A DNA stretch of 40,593 nucleotides from Sphaerochaetaceae bacterium (GTDB taxonomy: Bacteria > Spirochaetota > Spirochaetia > Sphaerochaetales > Sphaerochaetaceae). Numbering within the stretch: the stretch's first letter is position 1; each line of letters starts with the position of its first letter. Shown piece by piece: positions 33,224 to 40,550 of this stretch. The stretch lies in contig JAEDOD010000006.1 of the NCBI GenBank assembly GCA_016302165.1, positions 1 to 40,593 of the forward strand, written 5' to 3'. The notes under the pieces were generated by a model, which saw only the letters and a program-made list of their open reading frames with translations, ran no database searches and was not told the origin of the DNA. The position numbers and the translations under genes were made by a program.

Positions 33224-34123
33224 TCAGATCAGATCTGCATTCTTCATAGCCTTGACGATTCCATCCCTGGCCTTTCCCTCTGGGGTCGGCAGGTTTGGTC
33301 TGTAAGGATTTCCCACATCCCTTCCGATAAGGTTTGCCATATCCTTGGCTGCCACAGGGAAGGATGCTGCATCCATGCTGAGGCGCACAGGATTCAGCTT
33401 GAACTGCGCCTCAAGAGAAGCCTTGTAGTCGCCCTTTATGAACTGATTGTAGACGTCAGTGATAAGGTGAGGCATGAAGTTTGCAGCTGTACATACTCCA
33501 CCGACAGCTCCATGGCAGAGAGCGGCATAGAGAAGAGTGTCCTTACCGCCGAAGACCTTGAAACCGCAGTCACGGGTACGTCTGATGAACTCCTCCATAA
33601 GAGTGATGTCACCACTGGTATCCTTCATTCCTACAATGTTCTCAACCTCATGGGCAAGTCTATCCACAAGATTGGCACTGATGGAATATCCTACTCTACC
33701 GGGGTTGTTGTAGAGAAGCATAGGAGTGGAAGGCACAGCCTCAGCTATGCTCTTGAAGTGGAGGTAGAGCTCCTCTTCAGTAGGCTTGAGGAACATTGGC
33801 TGAAGCACTGAAATGCCATAGGCTCCATTCTCGACGGCCATCTTGGCCAGTCTGATGCACTTTCTGGTATTGATTGCGCCGATTCCGAAGTACACAGGGA
33901 CTCTGCCTCTGGCCTCTGAGACAATAATCTCCAGACCACGCTTCATCTCATCTTCCTCAACCATGTAGAATTCGCCATTGCTTCCAAAAGCGAGAATTCC
34001 CAGGACCCCGCCTTCGATGACGTAGTTCACCTGGCTTCTGAGTCTTGCTTCGTCGATCCTTTCCTCTTCGTCGATTGGAGTAAGAATTGGAACAACTACT
34101 CCCTTGATTAGACTTGTATCCAT
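33224..34123 (-). CDS. DapA-family aldolase or dehydratase, probable keto-deoxyglucarate enzyme
   Basis: The 299-residue (beta/alpha)8 protein belongs to the class I dihydrodipicolinate synthase family. Schiff-base Lys167 lies in GMKDTSG, the catalytic Tyr138 in LLYNNPGRVGYS, and the substrate-carboxylate loop reads GSNGEF (47-52) instead of the usual GTTGE. Family members include DHDPS, N-acetylneuraminate lyase and keto-deoxy sugar-acid aldolases. Between garD and garR the most likely job is to cleave 5-keto-4-deoxyglucarate to pyruvate and tartronate semialdehyde. A KdgD-type dehydratase is possible but its motifs differ, and no ketoglutarate semialdehyde dehydrogenase is here. ATG at 34123 chosen: two AGGAT runs precede it. 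Confidence 0.85.
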   Translation of the reverse strand: MDTSLIKGVVVPILTPIDEEERIDEARLRSQVNYVIEGGVLGILAFGSNGEFYMVEEDEMKRGLEIIVSEARGRVPVYFGIGAINTRKCIRLAKMAVENGAYGISVLQPMFLKPTEEELYLHFKSIAEAVPSTPMLLYNNPGRVGYSISANLVDRLAHEVENIVGMKDTSGDITLMEEFIRRTRDCGFKVFGGKDTLLYAALCHGAVGGVCTAANFMPHLITDVYNQFIKGDYKASLEAQFKLNPVRLSMDAASFPVAAKDMANLIGRDVGNPYRPNLPTPEGKARDGIVKAMKNADLI

Positions 34124-34134
34124 TATCCTATATC

Positions 34135-35019
34135 CTATTTCTCTACAGACACTGCAGATATCTTCTCGTAATAGCGTACCAGGGCGCTGTGGTCCTCTGC
34201 TGCGCATCCGTCATTCTTAAGAGCCTGCATCATTTCCATGACTTCTGCTGTAAGAGGAAGAGCTGTGGATGTGGCATGGGCTGCGTTAAGGGCATTGTTC
34301 AGGTCCTTGATATGGAGCTCAATCCTGAAGCCTGGCTTGAAGTTATGGGCCATCATCATAGGAGCCTTTGCATCCAGGACGGTGGATCCTGCAAGTCCGC
34401 CTCTGATTGCAGAGTATACCTTCTCTGGGTCTGCGCCATTCTTTACAGCCAATGTGAGAGCCTCTGAGACAGCTGCAATGTTGATGGCTACGATAACCTG
34501 GTTTGCAAGCTTTGCAACGTTGCCGCTTCCGAGAGGACCTACGTAGGTTACGCTGGCAGCCATGGTCTTGAGAAGATCATAGTACTTCTGGAAAGTCTCT
34601 TCCTTTCCACCTACCATTACAGAAAGAGTTCCGTCGATGGCCTTTGGCTCTCCACCTGAAACAGGAGCATCCATAAGTTCGATGCCCTTTTCAGCAAGCT
34701 CCTTGCCGATGGCCTTGCTTTCAACTGGGTCGATGGAGCTCATGTCGATGACAACTGTGCCTGGCTTGGCACCTTCAACGATTCCATTCTTTCCAAGGCA
34801 GACTTCCCTGACCTGAGGGGAGTTTGGAACCATAGTAATGATTACGCTGCACTCCTCTGCAACTTCCTTGGAGGATCCTGCTCCCTTGGCTCCCAAAGCA
34901 ACAAGCTCGTCAACTGCAGCTCTGCTGCGGTTATATACTACAACTTCATGTCCATTCTTAAGGATATTCTTGCTCATGGGCTTTCCCATGATTCCTAAAC
35001 CGATGAATCCAACCTTCAT
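34135..35019 (-). CDS. garR: Tartronate semialdehyde reductase (2-hydroxy-3-oxopropionate reductase)
   Basis: GarR reduces tartronate semialdehyde to D-glycerate with NAD(P)H. The 294-residue protein is very like E. coli GarR: MKVGFIGLGIMGKPMSKN at the start, IITMVPNSP, DMSSIDP, DAPVSGGEPKAIDGTLSVMVGG (as two parts), the catalytic Lys in GNVAKLANQVIVA, and AIRGGLAGSTVLDAKAPMM (also in part) near the end. The ATG at 35019 has GGAGGA 6 bases upstream; the frame extends to a TTG at 35034 but that would put the ribosome site inside. It is the first gene of the gar operon. Confidence 0.96.
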   Translation of the reverse strand: MKVGFIGLGIMGKPMSKNILKNGHEVVVYNRSRAAVDELVALGAKGAGSSKEVAEECSVIITMVPNSPQVREVCLGKNGIVEGAKPGTVVIDMSSIDPVESKAIGKELAEKGIELMDAPVSGGEPKAIDGTLSVMVGGKEETFQKYYDLLKTMAASVTYVGPLGSGNVAKLANQVIVAINIAAVSEALTLAVKNGADPEKVYSAIRGGLAGSTVLDAKAPMMMAHNFKPGFRIELHIKDLNNALNAAHATSTALPLTAEVMEMMQALKNDGCAAEDHSALVRYYEKISAVSVEK

Positions 35020-35231
35020 ATTCATCTCCTCCAATAGTAGTCTACAAATGGAACTTCACCATTCTACAGCACTAGATTATCCTTGATGGGTCCTAGGAGC
35101 AAATTGGAATTAACGAATCCCTTAATCAATAAAACTAATGACAGTTTTCGTCCTTGCCATGCAATAACAGTAGATGGGAAAACCATTATCCTTGACAGGG
35201 ATGACGGGATATAATCAGAAGAGGGACGAAT
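35020..35231. promoter_or_regulatory. Divergent promoter region between garR and the esterase gene
   Basis: This 212-base gap is the longest in the window. On the plus strand TATAAT (35210-35215) lies 16 bases before the esterase ATG with GAGGG between; TTGACA at 35192-35197 is only 12 bases away, too close for a normal promoter. On the minus strand GATAAT with TTTGCT 16 bases upstream may drive garR. A weak operator-like ATT...AAT element is at 35103-35118 and an imperfect palindrome centred on TCCTAGGA at about 35089-35100. Confidence 0.45.
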
Positions 35232-36308
35232 ATGGAAAAGAGAACCACACATATCGGGAAATACTACACTTCTCTGGAATCAATGAAGAGAAGAATGGAA
35301 AACAGCTACAGAAGCGAAGGCTTTTTCGGCCCCTACTCCATCGCCTCCCACGAAAAATGGAGAGAGAAGGCATCTTCCCTCCTTTCCTCCCTTCTTGGCC
35401 TGGACAAAATCAGAAGTGGCGCGGGGGACCTTTCCTTTAATGAAAGGAAGGGAGAGACAGTGATGCTAGCCGACGGAATAAGGAGAGAGCACATCTATAT
35501 CGATGTAGAGGAAGGAGTTACAATGCCTCTCTATATCCTCCACCCCATAGTGGAGCCTAAGGGTACCATAATATGCTACGCAGGCCACAACGGAGCTGGT
35601 AAGGAATCGGTAGCTGGAGACGACTCTTCTTCTGCCGTAAGGGAGAAGATAGAGAAATATGGATATGACTACGGCCTCTTTTCAGCCCGTCTTGGATACA
35701 CTGCCGTGTGCCCGGACCCTAGAGGCTTCGGAGAAAGAAGGGAGAAGGCGATGGAAGGAGATGAGGAGGAGAAGTTCCTCCGCTCCTCCTGCAAGGAACT
35801 GGCTAACATGGCCATCGGCCTAGGCTTCTCACTTATGGGACTCCTGGTTTGGGATTCAATGCGCCTTGTGGACTATATCAAATCACGTGAGGATCTATCC
35901 TCTTCCTCTCTCATTGCCCTGGGCTTCAGCGGAGGCGGAATGCAGGCCCTCTACTCCTCTGCTTTAGACAAGCGGATAGACAAGACCATAATCTCCGGAT
36001 ACTTCTACGGCTTTGAAGACTCTCTTCTTGAATTGAACTCCAACTGCCAGTGCAACTACGTTCCTGGAGTATTCTCCGCCTTCGACATGGGAGATATCGC
36101 TTCCCTCATAGCTCCCAGGCCCCTGGCGGTCCAGGCAGCCAAAGGCGACCATCTGGAAGGAAAGAGAGGCATGGAGAATGTAATGGAGCAGATGGAAATC
36201 GTGGACCGTGTCTATGCCATCTACGGCAAAAAGGTGTATCTAGATACTCCTGAAGGAGACCACGCCTTCCATAAGGAAAACCTCAAGGAAATACTTTCCT
36301 GTCTATAA
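35232..36308 (+). CDS. Alpha/beta hydrolase, probable carbohydrate esterase
   Basis: The 358-residue protein has an alpha/beta-hydrolase core with nucleophile Ser233 in GFSGGGMQAL, an oxyanion-type YAGHNGAG (116-123), PDPRGFGER, and the catalytic His in GDHAFH (344 or 347). The layout fits acetyl esterases and related Abhydrolase_7 proteins acting on sugar esters. There is no signal peptide, so it is likely cytoplasmic. Next to GH105 and the gar genes it may remove acetyl groups from imported pectin fragments; this is an inference. The ATG has GAGGG upstream and a TATAAT 16 bases before it. A terminator follows the gene. Confidence 0.82.
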   Translation: MEKRTTHIGKYYTSLESMKRRMENSYRSEGFFGPYSIASHEKWREKASSLLSSLLGLDKIRSGAGDLSFNERKGETVMLADGIRREHIYIDVEEGVTMPLYILHPIVEPKGTIICYAGHNGAGKESVAGDDSSSAVREKIEKYGYDYGLFSARLGYTAVCPDPRGFGERREKAMEGDEEEKFLRSSCKELANMAIGLGFSLMGLLVWDSMRLVDYIKSREDLSSSSLIALGFSGGGMQALYSSALDKRIDKTIISGYFYGFEDSLLELNSNCQCNYVPGVFSAFDMGDIASLIAPRPLAVQAAKGDHLEGKRGMENVMEQMEIVDRVYAIYGKKVYLDTPEGDHAFHKENLKEILSCL

Positions 36309-36316
36309 ATAAAGGT

Positions 36317-36339
36317 GCCCTCCGGTTTTCCCGGAGGGC
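36317..36339. terminator. Terminator between the esterase gene and tctA
   Basis: GCCCTCCGG and CCGGAGGGC form a perfect 9-bp stem with loop TTTTC, between two convergent genes. On the minus strand the bases after it are CACCTTTATTTAT, so it best serves tctA, but it may also stop the esterase transcript. Confidence 0.75.
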
Positions 36340-36365
36340 TGTTGGTATCACAATACAGGAAGAAA

Positions 36366-37886
36366 TCAGCCGTTATTTCCGACTACCCCTTGTGCTGCCT
36401 TGTTATTTTTCCTCTTCTTGATGGCATCAGAGATGAATGGCCATACTACACAGGCTACTGCAATGAGGAGGAGAATGCAGGAGACTGGGCGAGTGAAGAA
36501 CTCAGAGTAGCTGCCATGGGCATAGCTGATTCCTCTTCTGAAGTATCCCTCAAGCTTTGGCTCAAGAATGAATGCCAATACAAGTGGGGAAGTAGGAAGA
36601 CCTGCGATGCTCATGAATACTGACAGGAGACAGAGGAACAGCATGACATAGATATCGAAGATGTTGTTGCTGATTCCGTATCCGCCGATGAAGCTGATCA
36701 CCAGGATTACAGTGTAGAGATAGTGATATGGTACCTTAAGTATGTACGGGAACCATCTCTTGGTAATGACCTGGATGATGTAGGTGACGATTGCAGAAAC
36801 AAGGACGCAAGCAAAGATGAGCATTGCAAGATCTTTCTGCTCCACCATAAAGAGTGGTCCAGCCTGGAGGCCATGGATGGTCAGGGCTGCAATGAGCATG
36901 GCTGTGATTCCGTCTCCAGGAATACCCAGAGCCATCATAGGAATCAAGGCTCCACCGAGAGAAGCGTTGTTTGCTGTCTCACTGGCCCAGATACCTGCAG
37001 GGTTTCCTTCACCGAAGGTTTCAGGTTCCTTGCTGATGCTCTTGGCGTATCCGTAGGCTACCATGTTGGAGATACCGGATCCCATACCAGGAAGGAAGCC
37101 GATCCAGAGACCTACGAAGAAGGCGAAGAGGATTGTCTTGATGTTGGAGAAGATATCCTTGAAGCTTACTCCAAGGCCCTTCATGTTCTCTACAGAACAC
37201 TCAGGCATCTTTGTGCTTCCCTTTGCGTTGTCACGGATAATCTGGCACATGGCGAACATACCAAGCATCTGTGCAACTGTGGAGATTCCACCGTAGAGGT
37301 TGTTGTTTCCGAAGGTGAAACGGGACATGCCGTTGATCGGGTCTGAACCTACACATCCCATGAGAAGACCGATGCCTGCTGCCATAAGGCCCTTGAATAT
37401 GGATCCCTTGGAAAGGGATGCAATGAGGGTGATGGCACAGAAGCACAGGGAGAAGTATTCCCAAGGACCGAGCTTAAGTGCAAGGTTTGCAATGATCGGA
37501 GAAAGCACTGTGGCCAGGAGGATTGAGAATACAGATCCGATGAAGGATGCTGTCATACCGATTCCAAGTGCCTTTCCTGCCTCGCCCTTCTTGGTCATTG
37601 GATAACCGTCGAAACAGGTGGCGATGGCTGAAGAGGAGCCTGGAATACCGATGAGGACGGCGGAAATGAAGGTTCCGGAAACGCCTCCGATCCAGATTGC
37701 CAGAAGCAGCACGAAGGATGTTGTGGAGGAAAGACCGAAGGTGATAGGCAGAAGCAGAGCTATACCGAGGGTTGCTGAAAGACCAGGAATAGCACCGAAG
37801 ACTATACCCAAGGATACCATGGCGATGATGAGAATAAGGTTCACCGGGTTAAGGCAAACCAGAATGGCGTTCAAATAGTCTACCAT
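36366..37886 (-). CDS. tctA: Tripartite tricarboxylate transporter, large membrane subunit TctA
   Basis: The 506-residue inner-membrane protein has about 11-12 hydrophobic helices and family motifs GAIPGLSATLGIALLLP (N-terminal), GIPGSSSAIATCFDGYPM, GLWIGFLPGMGSG, and GNPAGIWASETANNA. It forms the transport channel with TctB, taking substrate from the periplasmic protein TctC. The ATG has AGGAGG 6 bases upstream and follows the tctB stop by 9 bases. Tct systems carry organic acids such as tricarboxylates; next to the gar genes an aldaric or uronic acid is likely. Confidence 0.95.
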   Translation of the reverse strand: MVDYLNAILVCLNPVNLILIIAMVSLGIVFGAIPGLSATLGIALLLPITFGLSSTTSFVLLLAIWIGGVSGTFISAVLIGIPGSSSAIATCFDGYPMTKKGEAGKALGIGMTASFIGSVFSILLATVLSPIIANLALKLGPWEYFSLCFCAITLIASLSKGSIFKGLMAAGIGLLMGCVGSDPINGMSRFTFGNNNLYGGISTVAQMLGMFAMCQIIRDNAKGSTKMPECSVENMKGLGVSFKDIFSNIKTILFAFFVGLWIGFLPGMGSGISNMVAYGYAKSISKEPETFGEGNPAGIWASETANNASLGGALIPMMALGIPGDGITAMLIAALTIHGLQAGPLFMVEQKDLAMLIFACVLVSAIVTYIIQVITKRWFPYILKVPYHYLYTVILVISFIGGYGISNNIFDIYVMLFLCLLSVFMSIAGLPTSPLVLAFILEPKLEGYFRRGISYAHGSYSEFFTRPVSCILLLIAVACVVWPFISDAIKKRKNNKAAQGVVGNNG

Positions 37887-37895
37887 AGTAACCTC

Positions 37896-38363
37896 CTAGA
37901 ATAGCTTTCCAGCCGGAAGACGGACCTGGAAACCGAACACGAACATAAGATAGAGAGCAGCTGTAACCACAATTGCAATGATGGCTGATGGAATAGGCTT
38001 TACCTTGCTGTCTCCCTTAAGGTCGTAGATGAATGCGAATGTTGCAAATGGAGTGGAAATGATGAAGCCAAGATAGTTCAGAGCCAATGCATAGATGCAG
38101 AGCATGATGAAGGACTTGGTGATCTTCTTGATTCCACCTGCAGGAAAGTAGGGCTTCTCGCTCTTATCCCTGTCTTTGATGCCCTGGATGATCAAGGCGA
38201 TGGAGCTTAATGCGATAATGGTTATTGCTACATATGGAAGGAGCCTTGGACCTGGTTCAAGAAGCTTTGGAGGCATCTTTATCTTCTGGACATAGAACAG
38301 GAAAAAGGCACATCCCAAGAGACCGACGATGCCTGTTATGACATCTCTTCTAGGCTTTTTCAT
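37896..38363 (-). CDS. tctB: Tripartite tricarboxylate transporter, small membrane subunit TctB
   Basis: The 155-residue protein has four hydrophobic segments (about 10-27, 40-58, 83-103 and 122-145), the usual layout of the small Tct subunit. Sequence identity in this family is low, so position between tctC and tctA is the main support. The ATG has AGGAG upstream. An intergenic hairpin separates it from tctC. Confidence 0.85.
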   Translation of the reverse strand: MKKPRRDVITGIVGLLGCAFFLFYVQKIKMPPKLLEPGPRLLPYVAITIIALSSIALIIQGIKDRDKSEKPYFPAGGIKKITKSFIMLCIYALALNYLGFIISTPFATFAFIYDLKGDSKVKPIPSAIIAIVVTAALYLMFVFGFQVRLPAGKLF

Positions 38364-38398
38364 TATTTATTCTCCTGTGATTTGTCTTTTGTATATAG

Positions 38399-38421
38399 TG
38401 CGGGTAGACTGGCTACCCGCA
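38399..38421 (-). promoter_or_regulatory. Intergenic hairpin between tctC and tctB
   Basis: TGCGGGTAG and CTACCCGCA form a perfect 9-bp stem with loop ACTGG on the mRNA, 23 bases after the tctC stop and before the tctB ribosome site. The following bases are AT-rich but lack a clean T-run. Such hairpins commonly protect the 3' end of the solute-binding-protein mRNA or reduce read-through. Confidence 0.65.
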
Positions 38422-38444
38422 TATATAGTCTTAGTTTCCTATGA

Positions 38445-39458
38445 TCAGAGAGCGTAGAGTCCGAGGAACTTAGCTGTCTCGACGGTTGTGTTGTACTCTT
38501 CCATCTGGATAGCCTTGGATTCCTCAAGGTCGTGCCAGAGTGGGATGTGACCAATCTTTCTGAGACCTTCGTTGACAGTTGGGTCTTCGATGATTGTCTT
38601 GAAGGAAGCGTTGAGCTTTGCAACCTGGTCTGGATTCATTCCCTTTGGTCCATAGACATAGTGCATGCAGAGGACATAGCAGTCATCATAGCCCTGTTCC
38701 TGGAGAGTCTTGTAGTTGTCACCAAGCTCACGGCCGCTGTCAGCGATTGTGATTCCGTTACCTGCAACTGTTCCGATGACCTTAAGCTTTCCAGCTGCTT
38801 CGTAGGAGATTGCGTTTCCGAGACCAACTACACCGATATCGATGAAGCCGCCTGCGATGTTTGTAAGTCTGTCAGACTCACTTGCACATTCAACATGGTT
38901 GAGCTCGATGCCGAGAACGCTCTCAAGCTTACCGAAGAGGAATGTGTTGGAACCTGCAGCTGGCATACCTGCGTTGACCATGCCAGGATTAGCCTTTGCA
39001 TATGCAACGAACTCCTCGAATGTGTTGTATGGAGCATTCACTGGAGCAGCGAGGACAGAGTAGCCGTTGTCATCGAGAGTAGCGATGAGTGTCAGGTCCT
39101 CAAGTGGGTTTACGTCACTGTTTCCAGAAACATACTGTGTAAGGAGGGCAGCTGTAGCAAGCATGATTGTGTTTCCGTCTGGTGCTGCGTTCTTTACAGT
39201 TGTGTGGCCCTGTGTGTTCTTCATCTGCTGAGGATTGACCTTAAGGCCATAGATTCTCTGGAGACCTTCGATCATTGTTCTGATTGCAAGGTCTGTTCCA
39301 CCACCTGCGGAACCTGGGATGACGAATGTGAGAGTGTCGTTTGTGAAGCCAGTTTCATTGTAAGCGGCTGCACCTGTAGATGTTTCTGCTCCGCCCTGGG
39401 CAAAGGCGAGGGTAATGGAAGCAAGAGCGATTAAAGCGATAGCAAGAATCTTCTTCAT
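38445..39458 (-). CDS. tctC: Tripartite tricarboxylate transporter, solute-binding protein TctC
   Basis: The 337-residue protein is the extracytoplasmic binding subunit (Bug family). It has a signal peptide cleaved around FAQGG, then the Tct/Bug pattern: FVIPGSAGGGTD, DGNTIMLAT, NAPYNTFEEFVAYAK, GMPAAGSNTFLFG and GFIDIGVVGLGNA. These residues line the ligand pocket that holds the carboxylate. The ATG has AAGGAG upstream. As first gene of the operon, with a hairpin after it, it is probably made in excess over TctB and TctA. The promoter and operator lie in the 132-base gap to lysR. Confidence 0.95.
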   Translation of the reverse strand: MKKILAIALIALASITLAFAQGGAETSTGAAAYNETGFTNDTLTFVIPGSAGGGTDLAIRTMIEGLQRIYGLKVNPQQMKNTQGHTTVKNAAPDGNTIMLATAALLTQYVSGNSDVNPLEDLTLIATLDDNGYSVLAAPVNAPYNTFEEFVAYAKANPGMVNAGMPAAGSNTFLFGKLESVLGIELNHVECASESDRLTNIAGGFIDIGVVGLGNAISYEAAGKLKVIGTVAGNGITIADSGRELGDNYKTLQEQGYDDCYVLCMHYVYGPKGMNPDQVAKLNASFKTIIEDPTVNEGLRKIGHIPLWHDLEESKAIQMEEYNTTVETAKFLGLYAL

Positions 39459-39496
39459 GATTCATTTCTCCTTTTCTTGTGATGTAAAAATCTTGC

Positions 39497-39526
39497 ATGA
39501 TACAGTTAAATAAAACAAATTGTTAA
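39497..39526 (-). promoter_or_regulatory. Promoter of tctCBA
   Basis: TTAACA (39526-39521) and TATCAT (39502-39497) on the minus strand are 18 bases apart. The start codon is about 38 bases further on. The LysR-type operator lies 14 bases upstream of the -35 box, as expected for activation. Confidence 0.6.
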
Positions 39527-39548
39527 TTCTTAAAGCAAGGATTAGAAT
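39520..39548 (+). promoter_or_regulatory. Promoter of the LysR regulator gene
   Basis: TTGTTA (39520-39525) and TAGAAT (39543-39548) are 17 bases apart. The -10 box is inside the operator palindrome, which would let the regulator repress its own gene. Confidence 0.55.
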
Positions 39549-39555
39549 TTCTAAT
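39541..39555. promoter_or_regulatory. LysR-type operator palindrome
   Basis: ATTAGAA-T-TTCTAAT is a perfect 7-1-7 inverted repeat and contains the T-N11-A pattern of LysR-family binding sites. It lies between two divergent genes, one of which encodes a LysR protein. Confidence 0.75.
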
Positions 39556-39590
39556 AATGACACGTTAACAACGAAATTCAGGAGCCCCCT

Positions 39591-40532
39591 ATGGATCTGA
39601 GATATCTTGAATACATCATTGAAATTGCCAAGTGCCAGAGTATTTCCAGGGCAGCTGAAGTTCTGTGCATCACCCAGTCTACACTAAGCCAGTACCTGTC
39701 AAAGCTGGAGTCGGAGATAGGAGTGAAGCTTTTCGACAGACAGCGAAACGGCATGATGCTGACTCCTGCCGGCACCCTATATGTGGATACTGCAAAAAGG
39801 ATGATTGAGGAGAAGAATGAGCTCTACAATCAGATAGCAGACATAGCAAAAGGTCAGACCGGATCCTTCAGCGTAGGCATTACTCCTCATTGGGGCTCCA
39901 TGGTGATTTCCCAGATAATCGGCAGATTCACAGCTGTCTACCCTGGAGTGACCATCAAAATAAAGGAAGACACGGCAGAGCCTCTCATCAGAAGCCTTCA
40001 GGACGGAAGCCTTGATATGGCAATCATGCCTATGGTAGACAACACCAGCGTCATGGAAGGCAGTCTCCTCTTGCAGACTGAGCCCTTGGTAATGGCCCTG
40101 CCTGAAGCCTGGGTCAAGGATATTCCTCTTCAGGAGGCAGGATCTCCATTTCCACACTGTGGAGTTGAAATCCTGAAAGACAAGCCTATGGTCCTTTCAC
40201 GTGGAGACACCACCATAAGGAAGCTGGAGAACCAATGCTTCGAAAAGGTGGGCTTCAAGCCAAAGGTGGTCTCCTCCCTCAATAGCCACATGGGCGCAAT
40301 AATCATGGCAAAGAACGGAGTGGGAGGAACCTTCGTCCCTCTTAGCTGCGCCATTAAGGCGGAAGGAGTGAGATTCCTTATGCCTGTTCCTGAAATCAAC
40401 TGGCATGTGGTGATCTCCTTCAAGAGGGACTATCATCTCCATAAAAGTGAGCGGTACTTCATCGAGCTGGTGCAGAAGCACTTTTCGGACCAGAAGCTGA
40501 ACGCAGCTCCGGAAGGTATATCACTTCCCTGA
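39591..40532 (+). CDS. LysR-family transcriptional regulator of the tct/gar region
   Basis: The 313-residue protein has an N-terminal winged helix (MDLRYLEYIIEIAKCQSISRAA, in which the recognition helix includes ITQSTLSQYLSKLE at about 28-41) and a C-terminal periplasmic-binding-protein-like effector domain (about 90-300). LysR proteins activate a divergent target when a small ligand binds. The adjacent operator and tctC promoter make the transporter the likely target; an aldaric acid could be the ligand, by inference. The ATG has AGGAG 6 bases upstream. Confidence 0.92.
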   Translation: MDLRYLEYIIEIAKCQSISRAAEVLCITQSTLSQYLSKLESEIGVKLFDRQRNGMMLTPAGTLYVDTAKRMIEEKNELYNQIADIAKGQTGSFSVGITPHWGSMVISQIIGRFTAVYPGVTIKIKEDTAEPLIRSLQDGSLDMAIMPMVDNTSVMEGSLLLQTEPLVMALPEAWVKDIPLQEAGSPFPHCGVEILKDKPMVLSRGDTTIRKLENQCFEKVGFKPKVVSSLNSHMGAIIMAKNGVGGTFVPLSCAIKAEGVRFLMPVPEINWHVVISFKRDYHLHKSERYFIELVQKHFSDQKLNAAPEGISLP

Positions 40533-40550
40533 TCGGTAGCAGTGACAACT

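Noticed and set aside
32648..33811. A 387-residue open frame on the plus strand opposite garD and the DapA-like gene
   Set aside because: It lacks a ribosome site and any recognisable domain and is Cys/His/Ser-rich in an unnatural way. It lies wholly antisense to two strongly supported genes.
35192..35215. TTGACA-N12-TATAAT as a standard promoter of the esterase gene
   Set aside because: The spacing is 5 bases too short; the TATAAT may be used with another -35 or an activator.
38532..39434. A 300-residue open frame on the plus strand opposite tctC
   Set aside because: Cys- and Val-rich translation typical of the complement of a real gene, with no start signal; tctC is certain.
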